Shown one piece after another: positions 10,663-22,227 of a stretch of 64,000 nucleotides of DNA. The DNA is from Arabidopsis thaliana (Eukaryota > Streptophyta > Magnoliopsida > Brassicales > Brassicaceae). Positions within the stretch are counted from its first letter, which is position 1. Each line of letters opens with the position of its first letter. The translations under genes were made by a program, and so were the position numbers. The stretch lies in contig NC_003074.8 in assembly GCF_000001735.4 (NCBI RefSeq), forward strand, positions 19,475,261 to 19,539,260, written 5' to 3'. The notes beneath the pieces are model-generated. The model worked only from the letters and a program-made list of their open reading frames with translations, was not told the DNA's origin and did no database searches.

Positions 10663-11634
10663 ATCTTTAATCAGGAAAACTAATAGGAGATTTTCTAACT
10701 TCTTGGTGCTAATAGAATCAGGGACGCTATAAAGCTGTATATCTCAACGTGACAACAACCTCTGTTTTGCTAAAGAAGAAGCAGCCTGCAACTTGCAACA
10801 AATGGTTAATTATTGGGCTTAAGGAAAAAATAATTATTGAAACTATACTTTAGAGTATAGGCAATATATGATTCAACCTATGGGTTTACTTACTCTATCG
10901 GTACCTGTTTTTGTCTACCGTTGGTAGAATGATATTGCAAAATTGATTTGGTTCATTAGATTGTATTCTACTTTTATTTTCCTCTTTCATCTATAGTAAT
11001 TTTGTCAATCTGCCTTAACTTTTTTGCTTATTCATTGGCTTACTCAACTTTCTTCTTCTCCTTTTAACTATGCACTTCGGTCACTGATTGATTCTTGTGT
11101 GTATTTTTCATTTCAGTTTTAACTTACTGGCACAAGTTAGGAATGAACTACAACTTTATTCGTCCAGACTTACTTGTTGGGATCATTCTTATAGGTTTTT
11201 TTCTTATCATTCTGTTAAAATTATTGAATCTCTTGGAGCTGTGTTCTTTTTATATTCTCTGCTTGTTTACTGCATTGGGGTTGAAAACCATATTTTGTTT
11301 GTATTGCGGTGATACTCAGTATATGCTAAGAAATGTGGTTATACTCAGCATATTCGCTGTTAAGGCCTTGGTAATGCAAGCTTTATTTTCTGATTTTTGA
11401 TGATTTGGCTGTGAACTTTTGTGATTGATTTTTTAGTTCCTGTTTCAGTGTACCTTTCTTTTTGCTTAAATAGGAATGATGAGAAGCCTATGAGGTAGGG
11501 AGTTTATTTTCTTCAGAGCAAGAAAGCTTCAAATTCCTATTGGTTTATCAGTCAAGTGTTACATTTTTCTTTTCTCTCTTGGCTCTTTGTTCTTACCACT
11601 TTTCTTTGACATAATGGGAGCTCAGAACAGCGAA

Positions 11635-12001
11635 TGACTTTTTGTTGCCACAAGTTGGAAAATCTCTGTTGTCAATTACCTCTTTGTCTGTTTGCAAATG
11701 AGAGTAATTGCAGAAGTTAGTCATGATCCCGTTCTTACTAATTGTCTTAGCTGCTAGAGAACTCGGAACCTTTTATCGTTTCACATATATGAGATTGTTC
11801 AGGAGCATGCATAAGACTCACAAGTCACAACCTAGGACTTGACATATTAAAATCTTTTGATGTAACAGAGACTCTGATGCATTTGATTTGAGAATACGTC
11901 TTCCTGCCCTGTGTTGTACACTGTACAAAGCTATTAAGCGAAATGGACAAGTTACATACGTGCACTGAACTGCTGGAATAGGAAGGGCTCCTGCTGTTGC
12001 G
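11635..12001 (+). repeat. Duplicated block, copy 1 (SEX4 exon C region)
   Basis: This block and 12715-13079 are diverged direct repeats about 1.08 kb apart. Shared phrases include TGATGCATTTGATTTGAGAAT, CGTCTTCCTG and TTTCACATATATGAGA-like sequence. The block spans intron and exon of the pseudogene. Confidence 0.75.
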
Positions 12002-12714
12002 GTATGTTGCAGAAACCTGTTACTGTCTCTTCTCTTTTTCTCCCTTTTTATTTTTGTAGCACATCTTTCATTGTGAGTCTTTCATGAGCGTAGATGTATT
12101 GGTTTCCAGTATCAAAACAACATTTTTTAGTTCGGTTTATAAGACTGTTGCAAACAGTAGTTGTGTTAATATTTGTACTTCTTTGGTTGACTAATGAAGG
12201 AATGAACAAGTGTTGACTTTTGGCTGACTAACATTGAGAAGAGTAGTTTTAGTTTCAGTTGACATACATGTTCTGGGTGCAAGGCTATAAAACTTATGGA
12301 AGTTCATGAATTACTTATTCTACTTCTGATCTATGTTCTCTCTACATGGTTACCTTGATATCTATATATTATGTGAGGATGCTTGGGGATTTGCTTCTTC
12401 TCCTATGCACCGATGATTATGATAGTTAGATTTCTAGACCACTGGATCACGTTTTGTAGTAATATATACTGAAAATATAGCACTCAAATGATTAAAGCTT
12501 GGGTTAGTTCATCAAATAGTCTTAGGATTTAGCTATTATAATTGTGATATCTTTAGATGGCTGCTGGAAAATAAATCTTGAATACCTAATTTTTTCTGGT
12601 TAGCAAAGTGTTATACTTTCTTATTCTCTTGGGGCTATCTACTCTAATCACTTTTAAATGAGAGCTCTGCACACTTTAGTGTAAGCAATAATTGATTTAT
12701 GAAGAGCGGCGAGG

Positions 12715-13079
12715 GGTGCAAATCACTGCTATCAATTAACGTATTTTTTTGTTGGCAAACTAGAAATTTTTTGAAAGTTAAGTCACCATCCCATTCTCAC
12801 AAATTGTCTTTTACTGCTAAATACTTGGAACCATCACCATCCCTTTTCACATATGAGACTGTTCACGAGTACATGCATTGAGAAATTTCACCATGAATAC
12901 ACTCACTCACAAACGTAGGGCTTCACATATTGTAATCTTTGATGTAACAGAGGCTTTGATGCATTTGATTTGAGAATGCGTCTTCCTGACGTGGTTAGTA
13001 CACTGTCCAAAGCTGCTAAGCAAAATGGAGAAGTTACATTCGTGCACACTGCACTGCACTACTGGAATGGGAAAGGGTT
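12715..13079 (+). repeat. Duplicated block, copy 2 (SEX4 exon C region)
   Basis: Partner of the 11635-12001 block. It keeps [14 protein letters not shown] and [14 protein letters not shown] readable, but the active-site region is disrupted by a CACTGCACTGCAC expansion (about 13044-13060). Confidence 0.75.
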
Positions 13080-13455
13080 GTTTTTTGGTATATGGGCATG
13101 AAAGCTTATTGATTGTAACTCTGACACTGAAAGTAAAGTGTTAACATTGGATGGTAACAGGTGAATATTAGATAAAATGTTTGATGTCTTGCTACTAAAC
13201 ACATAACAACTGTAAAACCAAAGGCCCTTAGCCCATTATTATAATTTCTATTCAGCCCATCAAATAAAAGAGTTCTCGGAGAGTGTTTGTTGATCAATAG
13301 CCTTTTATTTTAGGTTGAAAAAAGTTTACACTAAATTAAAAGATATTCTGCACATGACTCGTGCTACAAAAGATGTACACGTGGAATAGATGTTACTTCC
13401 ATAATATTCCGAAAAAAAGAAGAATTGAGTATCCATAGGTTATCAAATGAAGAAA

Positions 13456-14304
13456 TTAAGAAGATACATAATCATTTGGATCAATATTGTCTTTAATCTT
13501 TTCTTCTAACTCAAACAACGACGATAAACAACAAACGTCTCTACCCTTCTCGCCTATCGAAGTCTCCGGCAAGAATCGTACGGACGTCGACGAATTCTCA
13601 TCGGAGGACGAGTACAACGAGACCGGCCACGAAGATGAAAGAGAATCCTCCACGACGACGTCGGAATTAGGTTCTCCAGCAACATCTTTAGAAGGCCCTA
13701 CTGCTAAGTTTAAGACCAAATCGACAAAGGCGGCGAAGATGTATCTATGGCTTGCCTTGACGTTGACTTTCAAGAACCAAAAGAGAAGTTTCTCCAGGCT
13801 TATCCAGTCATGATGAAGCACGTGTACTTCAACCATCTTTTCCATTGAGTTCTTGAAATCAGTGTAAGGATCGTTTGACTCCAAGGACAAGAGCATTAAA
13901 CCGTCCTCTTCTTCTTCATGATCGTCTCTCTTGGTAGCTTCTTCGAGTATAGAGTTCGATGTTCCTCTCCGTTCAAAGATGAGTCTCTTCGATGATTTTA
14001 GTCCTTTAATCACATTCTCTATAGACTCTATCTCTGGTGGATTTTCTATAGCATGGCTTGTAGAGGAGAAGGAAGAGTAGGAGGAGGAGGAGGGGGAGGA
14101 GGAGAAGCTTCTCGGTGGTGGCTCGGGTTCGTAGACATCTTTAGGTTTGTTAACGATGAAGGAAGCTTTGGAAGATATTGTTTTAAGGTTTTGTTGATGA
14201 GAGGAAGGCCATGGCCACGAAGAGGAAGAAGATGATGAATTTGAAGAAAATGATGAAGATGATGTGTTCTTGTTTAGAAATGGGAGTTTCATTTTCCTTA
14301 CCAT
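13456..14304 (-). CDS. OFP18: OVATE family protein 18
   Basis: Intronless frame of 283 codons giving 282 residues from the ATG at 14304. The frame is open upstream, but MVRKMKLPFL is the first methionine matching the conserved OFP N-terminus (MKLPFLxK). N-terminal third: long serine runs and WPWPSSHQQ. Middle: IESIENVIKGLKSSKRLIFE, conserved in this subgroup. OVATE domain at about residues 150-210: SNDPYTDFKNSMEKMVEVH to FAAFVDLVLNL, preceded by an acidic patch. A Ser/Asp-rich tail follows. OFPs are nuclear repressors acting with TALE homeodomain proteins on growth and organ shape. The length equals what I recall for At3g52540. A truncated paralogue lies 2.8 kb away on the same strand, and OFP6 lies 13 kb away. 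Confidence 0.92.
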   Translation of the reverse strand: MVRKMKLPFLNKNTSSSSFSSNSSSSSSSWPWPSSHQQNLKTISSKASFIVNKPKDVYEPEPPPRSFSSSPSSSSYSSFSSTSHAIENPPEIESIENVIKGLKSSKRLIFERRGTSNSILEEATKRDDHEEEEDGLMLLSLESNDPYTDFKNSMEKMVEVHVLHHDWISLEKLLFWFLKVNVKASHRYIFAAFVDLVLNLAVGPSKDVAGEPNSDVVVEDSLSSSWPVSLYSSSDENSSTSVRFLPETSIGEKGRDVCCLSSLFELEEKIKDNIDPNDYVSS

Positions 14305-17115
14305 TTTCCTTTTTGATTGCTGAAAAAATAAGACAAGACAAGAATGTAAATTTCTCTTTTCTTTTGGGGTTGGATTCAAAATTATAGGAGATTTATGGAA
14401 TTAATGGTGAGAGAGGGAAGGAAGATTTTAAGGCTTTTGAAAAGGAGAGGAGAGGAGAGGCTGCACGAAAGGATGGGTGGGGAAAAGAAAAGAAACTTTA
14501 TTTTATTTATTTTGATTTTTGAATTAAAACTTTTTTTGGTTAGTGTATTTAATTATTGGCACCAAATTTATTGTTGTTTGGTTGGGGATCATTCAATTTT
14601 TGTAAGTACAATTTTGATATTTGAATATCCAAAATCTATATATATTTGAAATCTTAAAATATTACATTAAATTTATTTATTGTTAATACATGGATGAGTC
14701 CTTAAAGTATATAAAATCACTTCAAAACTTAACTATTTTTTTCATGCATTTGATAGTTTTCCGTTAGTAGTACACAAATTCGTCACTGTTTGCAAATCAA
14801 ATACACGATCGTATACATGCATATTATGGTAAATTTAAGTAACTTTATCTGAAATTGATAAAACTGTAATATGAAATTTAAAATGTTTCCTTGTTTGATA
14901 ATATCAGAAAAAACAAAAATCAACTTTAGAAAATGGATGGAAATAATTTCGTATATCTGAATATGGAACGTAACTGAACTAGTGTCTGCCAAAGTTAATC
15001 AACATCAATGTTTGATTAATGTTCCTATTAAAGATTGACAGGCAACTGTTAATATAGATAGATACAACAACATGACATAAACGATCTTCAAAATAAATGA
15101 ATTCAGCAATATCTTTTTTTTTTTGGAAAATAATGAATTCAACAATATCGCCAAAGTAGTTAATTGAAACTTGATACCTATACCTACCGAAAATAGCTAT
15201 CATGATCATAATATTATAATTTATCCCTAATACTACCACTAAGCCATCATCCAAATTCCAAACCTTTGATTGGTAGTCTTTTTATTAAATTATATAAAAG
15301 ATAGACCTTTTAATAAATGTTCAGTGTTAGTGTAACGTAATGTTTTAGACCTAAATATAGTACGAAGATCTAATTATTGTAAATTGAAATGAGAACAACG
15401 AATTTAAAACATATATTAATATATAGGTATGTACGTGTACGTATCCTACACTTTAAAATATAACACGAACTAATTAATATAAAGAGAATAATAAACTCAA
15501 CGAACAGTCGAAGGAACCAACTAACTATCAAAAGATATGACGTCGATGCTAAACAGTTTTATAATTTCCGTGGTAGTCGCTTCAGCTGAAACATTTCCCG
15601 AATTCTTATAATAATTCTTTCTCATCTCTTTACCAAATCTGATACTGCTTTAATGTCTAGGACCTTCAAAGTTAAAGCATCGTGGCCATCGACTTGGCCG
15701 GTACGGCTTGAATACGAATATATCTAAAAGAAATTTGGATTGATCTACATCAAAAAGAAATTAGGATTCATCTACATCAACAAAAAAAATTAGGTTACAA
15801 ATTTTGATCTGAGCCCAACCCAAATAGTTTAACGTTGGTATTTATTTTCGAGATTTGAAGTGTGTGAAAAATGAATAACGGAAAGAAAAAAATGGGGAAA
15901 CTAGAGATTTGAACAAATGACCATTTAGGTCCAAAATTGATCAAAACTAGTTGACTATAACCTGTTATAATTAATTATCACTTATCTGATTAAAAATAAG
16001 TGAAAATACAACTGCAATAAAATGCGAGAGAGGAATCCAACAACAAAAATAAGAGAGAGACAAAAGTCTAAATGCTTACATATCTATCTTCACGTATTTC
16101 CTCATGGACAAATCTGTGTCAGACTTGTGTCACCCACAAACCTAATGTTAATTTTTTAATATACTTTCACTTTTATTCACTGTTTTAGCAGTTACATGCA
16201 TATAACTACTAAATTTCAGCAGAAGAGTCATATGCTGATAGTGATAGAAACAGTCAACAGTTTCAGCTATACCGATCATGTTGCAGTTTTCGTCAAAAAA
16301 AGATTTTTATCAAGATTTGTGTCCAGTAGTGATCCAGTCATGTGTATCGAAAGACAATGGGATTAATGACCAAGTCGTACAATCTATTGGTTTGTATTTG
16401 TATCACATAGCAGTTAGACGATGAAATTTATTTGCAAATAACTATTTTCGTTAAATCAGGACTCTCGCTAGAGTCTAGACTGTGTACGTGTGTAAGTGTG
16501 TAACCATCCTTTGTTTTTGGTCTTTGTCGACGCCATACTTGCATATGATCCACCCACGAAAATACGTAACCTATCCATATCTAATAAAATGGAAGAAATT
16601 AAGGATTAATTATTACAATGAAAGATTCAAAACCATAGCTTCCGAGTTCCGATCTTACTTTTCATGATGGGCACATTAACGCATGCATGTTATGAGAGGC
16701 TTAAGAATACATATAAACCTACCATCATCAAATCTATATATATTATTTATAGAGTATAAGCTCTTGATATTTTTTTACTACTAGCTACTATTAGTGATGG
16801 AATCACTGGAACTAATCTCTTATAAGAGATGCTTCTGTCTTGCTTCTGTAAAAGAAAATTTTGTTTTATTTGATAAAGGAACAACTAATAAATAGATTAA
16901 ATTAATAAAATGAACCGTAGCTATATCAGCATGAGTCACACGCATGGAAAAGAAAGAAAGAAGATTTCAAGAATTGACCACATAACATAAGATGATGATC
17001 TCTTGGGTCCGCATCAATCATTCTAGACGTAACTCGCGTTCTAACCAAGAACAACCGTCGAGTGCATGTTTACTTATTATCTCATCACAAATTATCGAGT
17101 ATATATATCAATGAT
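14305..17115. other. Intergenic spacer between the two OFP copies
   Basis: AT-rich. Only low-value open frames (14395-14649, 14783-15254, 16482-16667) with no recognisable domain. A purine-rich GAGAGGAGAGG stretch at about 14444-14460 lies upstream of OFP18. No transposon ends or RNA genes were seen. Confidence 0.4.
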
Positions 17116-17652
17116 CTATTCAGTAGTTTTCACGATACAATTGGATGTAGCGAAGCGAGTGTACCGCAACCACCTCCACCATGAACCACTTGAAATTAGA
17201 GAAAGTGTGGATGGATTCCAAGGACAAGTGCATGAATCCTTGTTCCTCATCTCTTCAAGAATAGAGTTTGATTCTCCTTTACGTTCAAAGATGAGTCTTT
17301 CTGATGATTTTATCCCTTTGATCACATTCTCTATGGACTCGGTCTCCGGCACCTCTTCTATGGTGTCGATGGTGGATGAGATGGAGGATGATGATGTAGG
17401 AATCATGATGCCAGGAAGCGAATTTTCCTCCTCCTCCTCTTCCTTTTCATTCTCCCTTTTTTCCTTCTCCTTCTCTTCCTTATCCTCCTCCTCCTCTTCA
17501 TCTTCGGCGTCATAAGGGTTGATTGTGCTGATGGTGATTCTGAAAGATTGAGTTCTAGGGTTTTGGTGACAAGAAGGCCATCCCCATGATGATGAATTTG
17601 AATTTGAATAACATGAAGATGAAAAACTCTTGTTTAAAAATGGGACTTTCAT
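17116..17652 (-). pseudogene. OFP18 paralogue with frameshift and lost OVATE domain
   Basis: Starts at 17652 with MKVPFLNKSFSSS, SSSWGWPSCHQNP, then a long acidic Glu/Lys run, then TESIENVIKGIKSSERLIFE, all parallel to OFP18. After NSILEEMRNK the frame changes. The +1 frame continues with FMHLSLESIHTFSNFKWFM and VEVVAVHSLRYI, which aligns with OFP18 LMLLSLESNDPYTDFKNSM. So a one-base indel near 17240 destroys what remains of the OVATE domain, and the rest of the domain is missing. The current product would be about 178 residues ending in unrelated sequence. It could still be expressed as a truncated protein; by order it is probably At3g52550 (recalled). Confidence 0.78.
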
Positions 17653-19417
17653 AATTTTTCCACCTTTGTTGTTTGCTATCGTTTTATTTTTTGGGTGGAT
17701 TCAAAATGAGAAATATACTTAGGGGAGTATAAATACAAAATGAGAAACTTAGTATTTATTGTTGAACCTAAAAGTATAACTTTGATTAAAAGTAAACAAG
17801 GGTTTAGAAAACATCATTGACCGTATTACATGCTGATCCATAATTTTACTTATAAGTTTGGTCGTACATATTTATCTATCAACCATAACAACAATTTGTC
17901 CCATTCGTCTGCGGTCCGTCTAATTCTGGTAAACATAATAATAACCGTACCTATCACAATTTATATTCTTTTTAATGTTCCTTTAAAGCTACTCGACACT
18001 CAAATGTTAAAATATGGATGTAACAATATATCTTCCACTTTTAATTTCACGGTGTCACCATATTTATTAGTTGACAACTTCACTTAAGAAAACTGGCTTG
18101 TGATTATGCGTATATATCCTAAACATAATGCAAAGTTTGAAACGCAAGTTTTCACATAGCACTACATTTCGTGGAATCTAATTTTCCAATATCAATTTAA
18201 GCATATTTCTATATGTTGCTAATGTACATGTAAATATGTAATGTTTCTATTATAGTAAATTAAAATGTACTTGCTTTCGACTATATGTATATAATTATTT
18301 CACCCACTTATAAGTTGTTGTTTGGATCCAAAGTTCTTAATTAGGACACCACCACATTTATTTATTGTTTATTTTGTCATCATGCAACCGAATGTCAAAT
18401 ATATCTATACTAAACGCATTTTATAATCTCTAACTATATCATATAAGTATATTGTGAAAGAAAAATTATTTTCTTCTTCTCCATTCTAAAAACGAAATTT
18501 TACAATAAAAAGGAAAAAAAGAAAAAAAAACTACAGAGATAACATTTATCACCATAAGATCCAGGCTGGATCAATCCAACCATGAGTGTTAATGTTTGGG
18601 CTTGAAATCTGATGAAACATAAATTAATTGAGCTTCTGAGCAATGTGTAAATGTGTTATAGGTTTAATTACGTTCAACCACTTTTTTCATTTATTTAATA
18701 AGTTGATTTTCCAAGACCACTCGTAATCAACTTTCATGGAGTCCGTTTATGGTTAAGACCACTCGTAATCAACTTACAAGCAAGTTAAACAGTGTCCTAA
18801 AAGTAGAAGTCTACATGTCGAAGAATGATTGTTTCTATGTCAAGAACGACGACGCGGAACATCAAGAAGTACATGCAAATCGACGTGCATCATCATCAAT
18901 AAGAAGTGTGCTAATTGTAGAAAAAAGTAACACTTAGTTTTCAAAGGTTCTATTAATCACCGTAAGCATTGGCTTTAGATGAATCACAGAAACAAAAATA
19001 AGGGTTACGAAGCTGTTCATGGCTTCTTTTTCCATTAGTTCGGATTACAAAGATTCATGATTTTTTATGATACTTTCTTGTTTTAACCTTGGTGTATTAC
19101 ATAACAAATAACCAATTAAATATAGCAGATTTCATTTATATATAAAAAAAGGGCTGACACAAAATGTTAAATTCAAAAGATTGAACACATGGAGTGAGGA
19201 AGAGAAGCTGTTTTTGATATTTGCACACAATGATAAAACTTCAGATGATCAATCGGACAACATCATCATCATCACCATACCATCCACACAGACCATTTTT
19301 TGATGAATTAAAAAAAAAAAAGCGTTGAGAACGACAATGGAGGACCCCCAGATACATACTTTGGTATTAGAAGGGGCAATGATTTTCTAGCAAACCAGAA
19401 GAAGATTCCAGAAGTAA
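17653..19417. other. Intergenic, upstream of the OFP relic and downstream of UEV1D
   Basis: AT-rich with no recognised gene. Holds a short direct repeat (18713-18775) and a 62-codon open frame (18749-18937) that overlaps the second repeat unit and resembles nothing I know. CATCATCATCATCAC at about 19261-19275 is a simple trinucleotide run. Confidence 0.4.
18713..18775 (+). repeat. 21-bp direct repeat, two copies
   Basis: The 21 bases at 18713-18733 (AAGACCACTCGTAATC...) recur exactly at 18755-18775. Confidence 0.75.
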
Positions 19418-20694
19418 CTAGAAGCAAGTACCTTCCGGAGGTTGAACAAGCTTACGGTTATGCGACGTAGACATTTCCTTCTTCAACTGTACCAGTATAT
19501 CCTCCATTGTGTACTCTCTTTGCCAGTTTGCAAGTAGCCCAAATTTCTTAGGATCCACCTATACACATACGCATAAAAAAATTACAGAGCATCCAAAGAA
19601 ACAAAACAGAGAAAGGAAGGGCGGTGGTGAGTTTATACGTACCACTCCTGTTTCGTGGTTGACACAAGCCATGTTGACACGTGAATGGAATCGGACAGTT
19701 GGAGGTTTCTCCGGGTAATCTTTGTCACAAAAGAGCTTCAACTGATAGATTCTACCTTCATGAACAGTCTGTGACATAAAATTTATCTCTGTTACTACAA
19801 GCAAAAGCAACAATGGCATAATCTGCTCAAATAAAGCTTAAGAGATTGTATGTCGATAAGATCAATGCCTAGAAAACAATGTGGTTTTGATGTTCTGTAT
19901 TCCAAGCAATGAGATGCAAATAATATTAATCTATGCTTCTCAAAACAATTGTTAACATATATGAAGACGAAGGAGAATGTTAGCAGATAAAGAAAAAGAT
20001 ATAACTACGTTGTGAGGACCGATGATGGTGCCAGTCCAAGAACGCATATAGATGTCATCTCCATCATCCATTCCATAGCTCACAGTTCCATCCCCAATAC
20101 CTTTCTCCCCACGTTCAAGCTCCTCCAACAACCGAAAATTCCTCGGAACTATATTGCAATAACAAGCGTAACAAAAACAATTCATATCAGTAAATGAAAA
20201 CAAGCAATCACTTTTTTTAATCAAAGCAGAGAACAGAACATATCATATTAATCATTATCCACAAAGACTAAAATAAGATAACACTCAACAAAGTTAACAA
20301 TGAGCTATAGAGAAGATGAAAACATTCCTAGCTAAGGTCTTAGAAACAATAAGAAACTCAGGAATAGCATTTTAAACCCATCTCAGGAATTGAGACATCA
20401 GCAAATCATTCTCAGCGATTTGTTAAAATTGATTGATTCAGATCAAGCTATATGCGAACAATTTAGACAAAGCTACAATTTTTTATACTAGATCGATAGA
20501 ACCTATGAGAAATCTCAACACCTATTGATCAAAACGAATAAAACCAAAAGAAGAATTCACCAAAACCCTAGAGAAAAAAAAACAAACGAGGGATTATTCC
20601 AAAACCCTAGAATCAAAATCAAAAAACGAGAACAAACCCGAAAGAATCGAAATTTTATACCAACAACGCTAGATCCTCCTGAGCCAAGAGTCAT
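19418..20694 (-). CDS. UEV1D: Ubiquitin-conjugating E2 variant 1D
   Basis: Four coding exons: 20694-20661, 20148-20009, 19768-19643 and 19558-19418. All junctions are GT-AG and in phase, giving 146 residues, the recalled UEV1D (MMZ4, At3g52560) length. Sequence landmarks: [11 protein letters not shown], then [48 protein letters not shown] and the tail [17 protein letters not shown] proteins have the E2 fold without the active-site cysteine. They pair with UBC13 to build Lys63-linked ubiquitin chains in DNA-damage tolerance, in nucleus and cytosol. The region where E2s carry the catalytic Cys (after HPNV) here reads [16 protein letters not shown], without the HPN motif. Start chosen as the only ATG giving the short family N-terminus. 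Confidence 0.95.
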
Positions 20695-21927
20695 AATTGA
20701 TGAAGTTGTGGTTTCGATATCCGATTGATTTTGAGATCTGACGAGCAGAGAAGAGAGACGAGAAGAAGTAAAGGGAGAATCGAATAGAGAGAATCTGGTG
20801 AATAGACAGAAAGCTAAAATGGGAGGGTCAAATTTGGCAAATCGGGTACTTTTGGGGAGACTGGAAAAAGTTATTTTTTTCAAATTTACCGCCCAAATTT
20901 GTTTTTCTATCATATAATTCCTTAAATTATGATAACTACAGAAACACCCCTTTTATTTTCGAGTTTTGACAACATCTATTTGTTATTATTTTAACTAGCA
21001 ATGCAAAATTTCTATATACATGAAAATTATTGAAATATTAAAACTCGCTTGATTTGCAACTAAATTATCGTAAAATGTAAATTTCTTTTTCAAAAATCAT
21101 GTTAAAACTTTAGGATAAAATGTTGTCACGTATATATGTCGTCGCATGTGCCTTAATATATATGAAAAACAGAAATTAATTATTTATTAGATTTTTGAAA
21201 ATTTAGTACTTATAAATAGAAAAATGTCATAAAATACATTAAAACAAATTTTAGTTGCTACTTTTTCACTAAATTTAGGTTTAAAAATATTTTCTTAAAT
21301 AATTTAATATTTGAAGTTTGTAAAAGTTCTTAAATTTTATTGAATTTGATGGTGAATTGTTTTGAATAAATAACGTTTTAATTGATGAAGATACAACTTT
21401 TAACCTTAATTATTGAAAATTTCATCGGATTGAATGCCGATGAAACCAAAGCAATACCATTATTAGCATACTACCAATTTGATTCTTAAGACCCTAATTC
21501 GAGACGTGTCGATTTTTTTACTTGTGTTTAAATTTATATTTTGTAATTTTTAAAAATAAACTTTCTATTTTTTTTGGCGTTTTTCATTTACATTGAAAAA
21601 CTATGTTTCTCTGGAGTATACAAATAAATAAATATAAACGCAAACGCCATAACTAGCGTTTGAAACAATCGAATTCAACTCCGATGAAAATCCATCCTCG
21701 TTCATGTCATTGGCTTCCATAGTACTAAAACATGAAAATGGACAACTTAACAAAATGAACCAAGAGGGACGGCCACAAACAGAAATGATCTGTCTGTCAA
21801 TTTAACATATTAAAATAGAGATTATAATTTAAACAATATGATTTATATAGAGGACTTTACAAAGAAAATTAAATTCATCATCTCAAACTCAAAAGTCCAA
21901 ATTGAATAATAACTTAAAACAAATTCT
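20695..21927. other. Intergenic, promoter side of UEV1D
   Basis: The first 200 bp upstream of UEV1D contain pyrimidine-rich leader sequence when read on the minus strand. The remainder is AT-rich with no recognised gene, repeat or RNA. Confidence 0.4.
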
Positions 21928-22227
21928 CTAAAAGAAGATCAAGTCGGTGCATTTGCACTTGGGGCAACGTTGACGTTCTTGTAAGACCATAACATACATC
22001 ATACAACTTCGACATCCCATCACCACCATCTCCGGCGCCTCTTCTTCATCAACCCACGACGATGCAACCTCCTCCTTCACTTCCTCCGTCCTCGTCAGGC
22101 ACGAGTTTTGTGATGATGATGTGTCGCTCGATGGTGATCTTCCTTCAAACCTCCCATTAGCAACCACCGACGCCACGGTCCTCGCCGAGGGCTCAACGCT
22201 ACCTCTTTTACCATTCTTGTTTCTCAT
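21928..22227 (-). CDS. Small zinc-ribbon protein, GIR1/GIR2-like
   Basis: Intronless, 99 residues from ATG at 22227. N-terminal half is basic and Ser-rich (MRNKNGKRGSVEPSART). The C-terminus has the paired-cysteine pattern CRSCMMYVMVLQERQRCPKC followed by KCTDLIFF. This CxxC-MYVM-CPKC module is shared by plant GLABRA2-interacting repressors and relatives, small nuclear proteins that link homeodomain factors to TOPLESS co-repressors. Those proteins have an N-terminal LxLxL EAR motif, which I do not see here, so this member may bind partners without recruiting a co-repressor. By order it would be At3g52561 (recalled). Family link moderate, function unproven. Confidence 0.75.
   Translation of the reverse strand: MRNKNGKRGSVEPSARTVASVVANGRFEGRSPSSDTSSSQNSCLTRTEEVKEEVASSWVDEEEAPEMVVMGCRSCMMYVMVLQERQRCPKCKCTDLIFF

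Larger units (their letters stand above)
11117..13079 (+). pseudogene. Decayed copy of SEX4 (phosphoglucan phosphatase)
   Basis: Several exons of a SEX4-like gene remain, separated by intron-like sequence. Exon A (11117-11180, after TTTCAG) reads LTYWHKLGMNYNFIRPDLL. Exon B (about 11275-11325) reads GLKTIFCLYCGD. Exon C (about 11868-12001) reads [11 protein letters not shown], then [15 protein letters not shown], a TGA, then TAGIGRAPAVA and a GTATG donor. The phosphatase signature of SEX4 is HCTAGMGR, so the stop replaces the catalytic cysteine. Exon A's donor is mutated from GT to GA. A second copy of the exon C block lies at 12715-13079, with a short insertion inside the active-site motif. 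Functional SEX4 dephosphorylates starch in plastids; the parent (At3g52180, recalled) lies on the same arm. Retained introns argue for DNA-level duplication, not retroposition. Confidence 0.85.

Noticed and set aside
19509-19819. Open frames near the 3' half of UEV1D
   Set aside because: The minus-strand frame is UEV1D exon 3 with read-through introns, and the plus-strand frame is its shadow.
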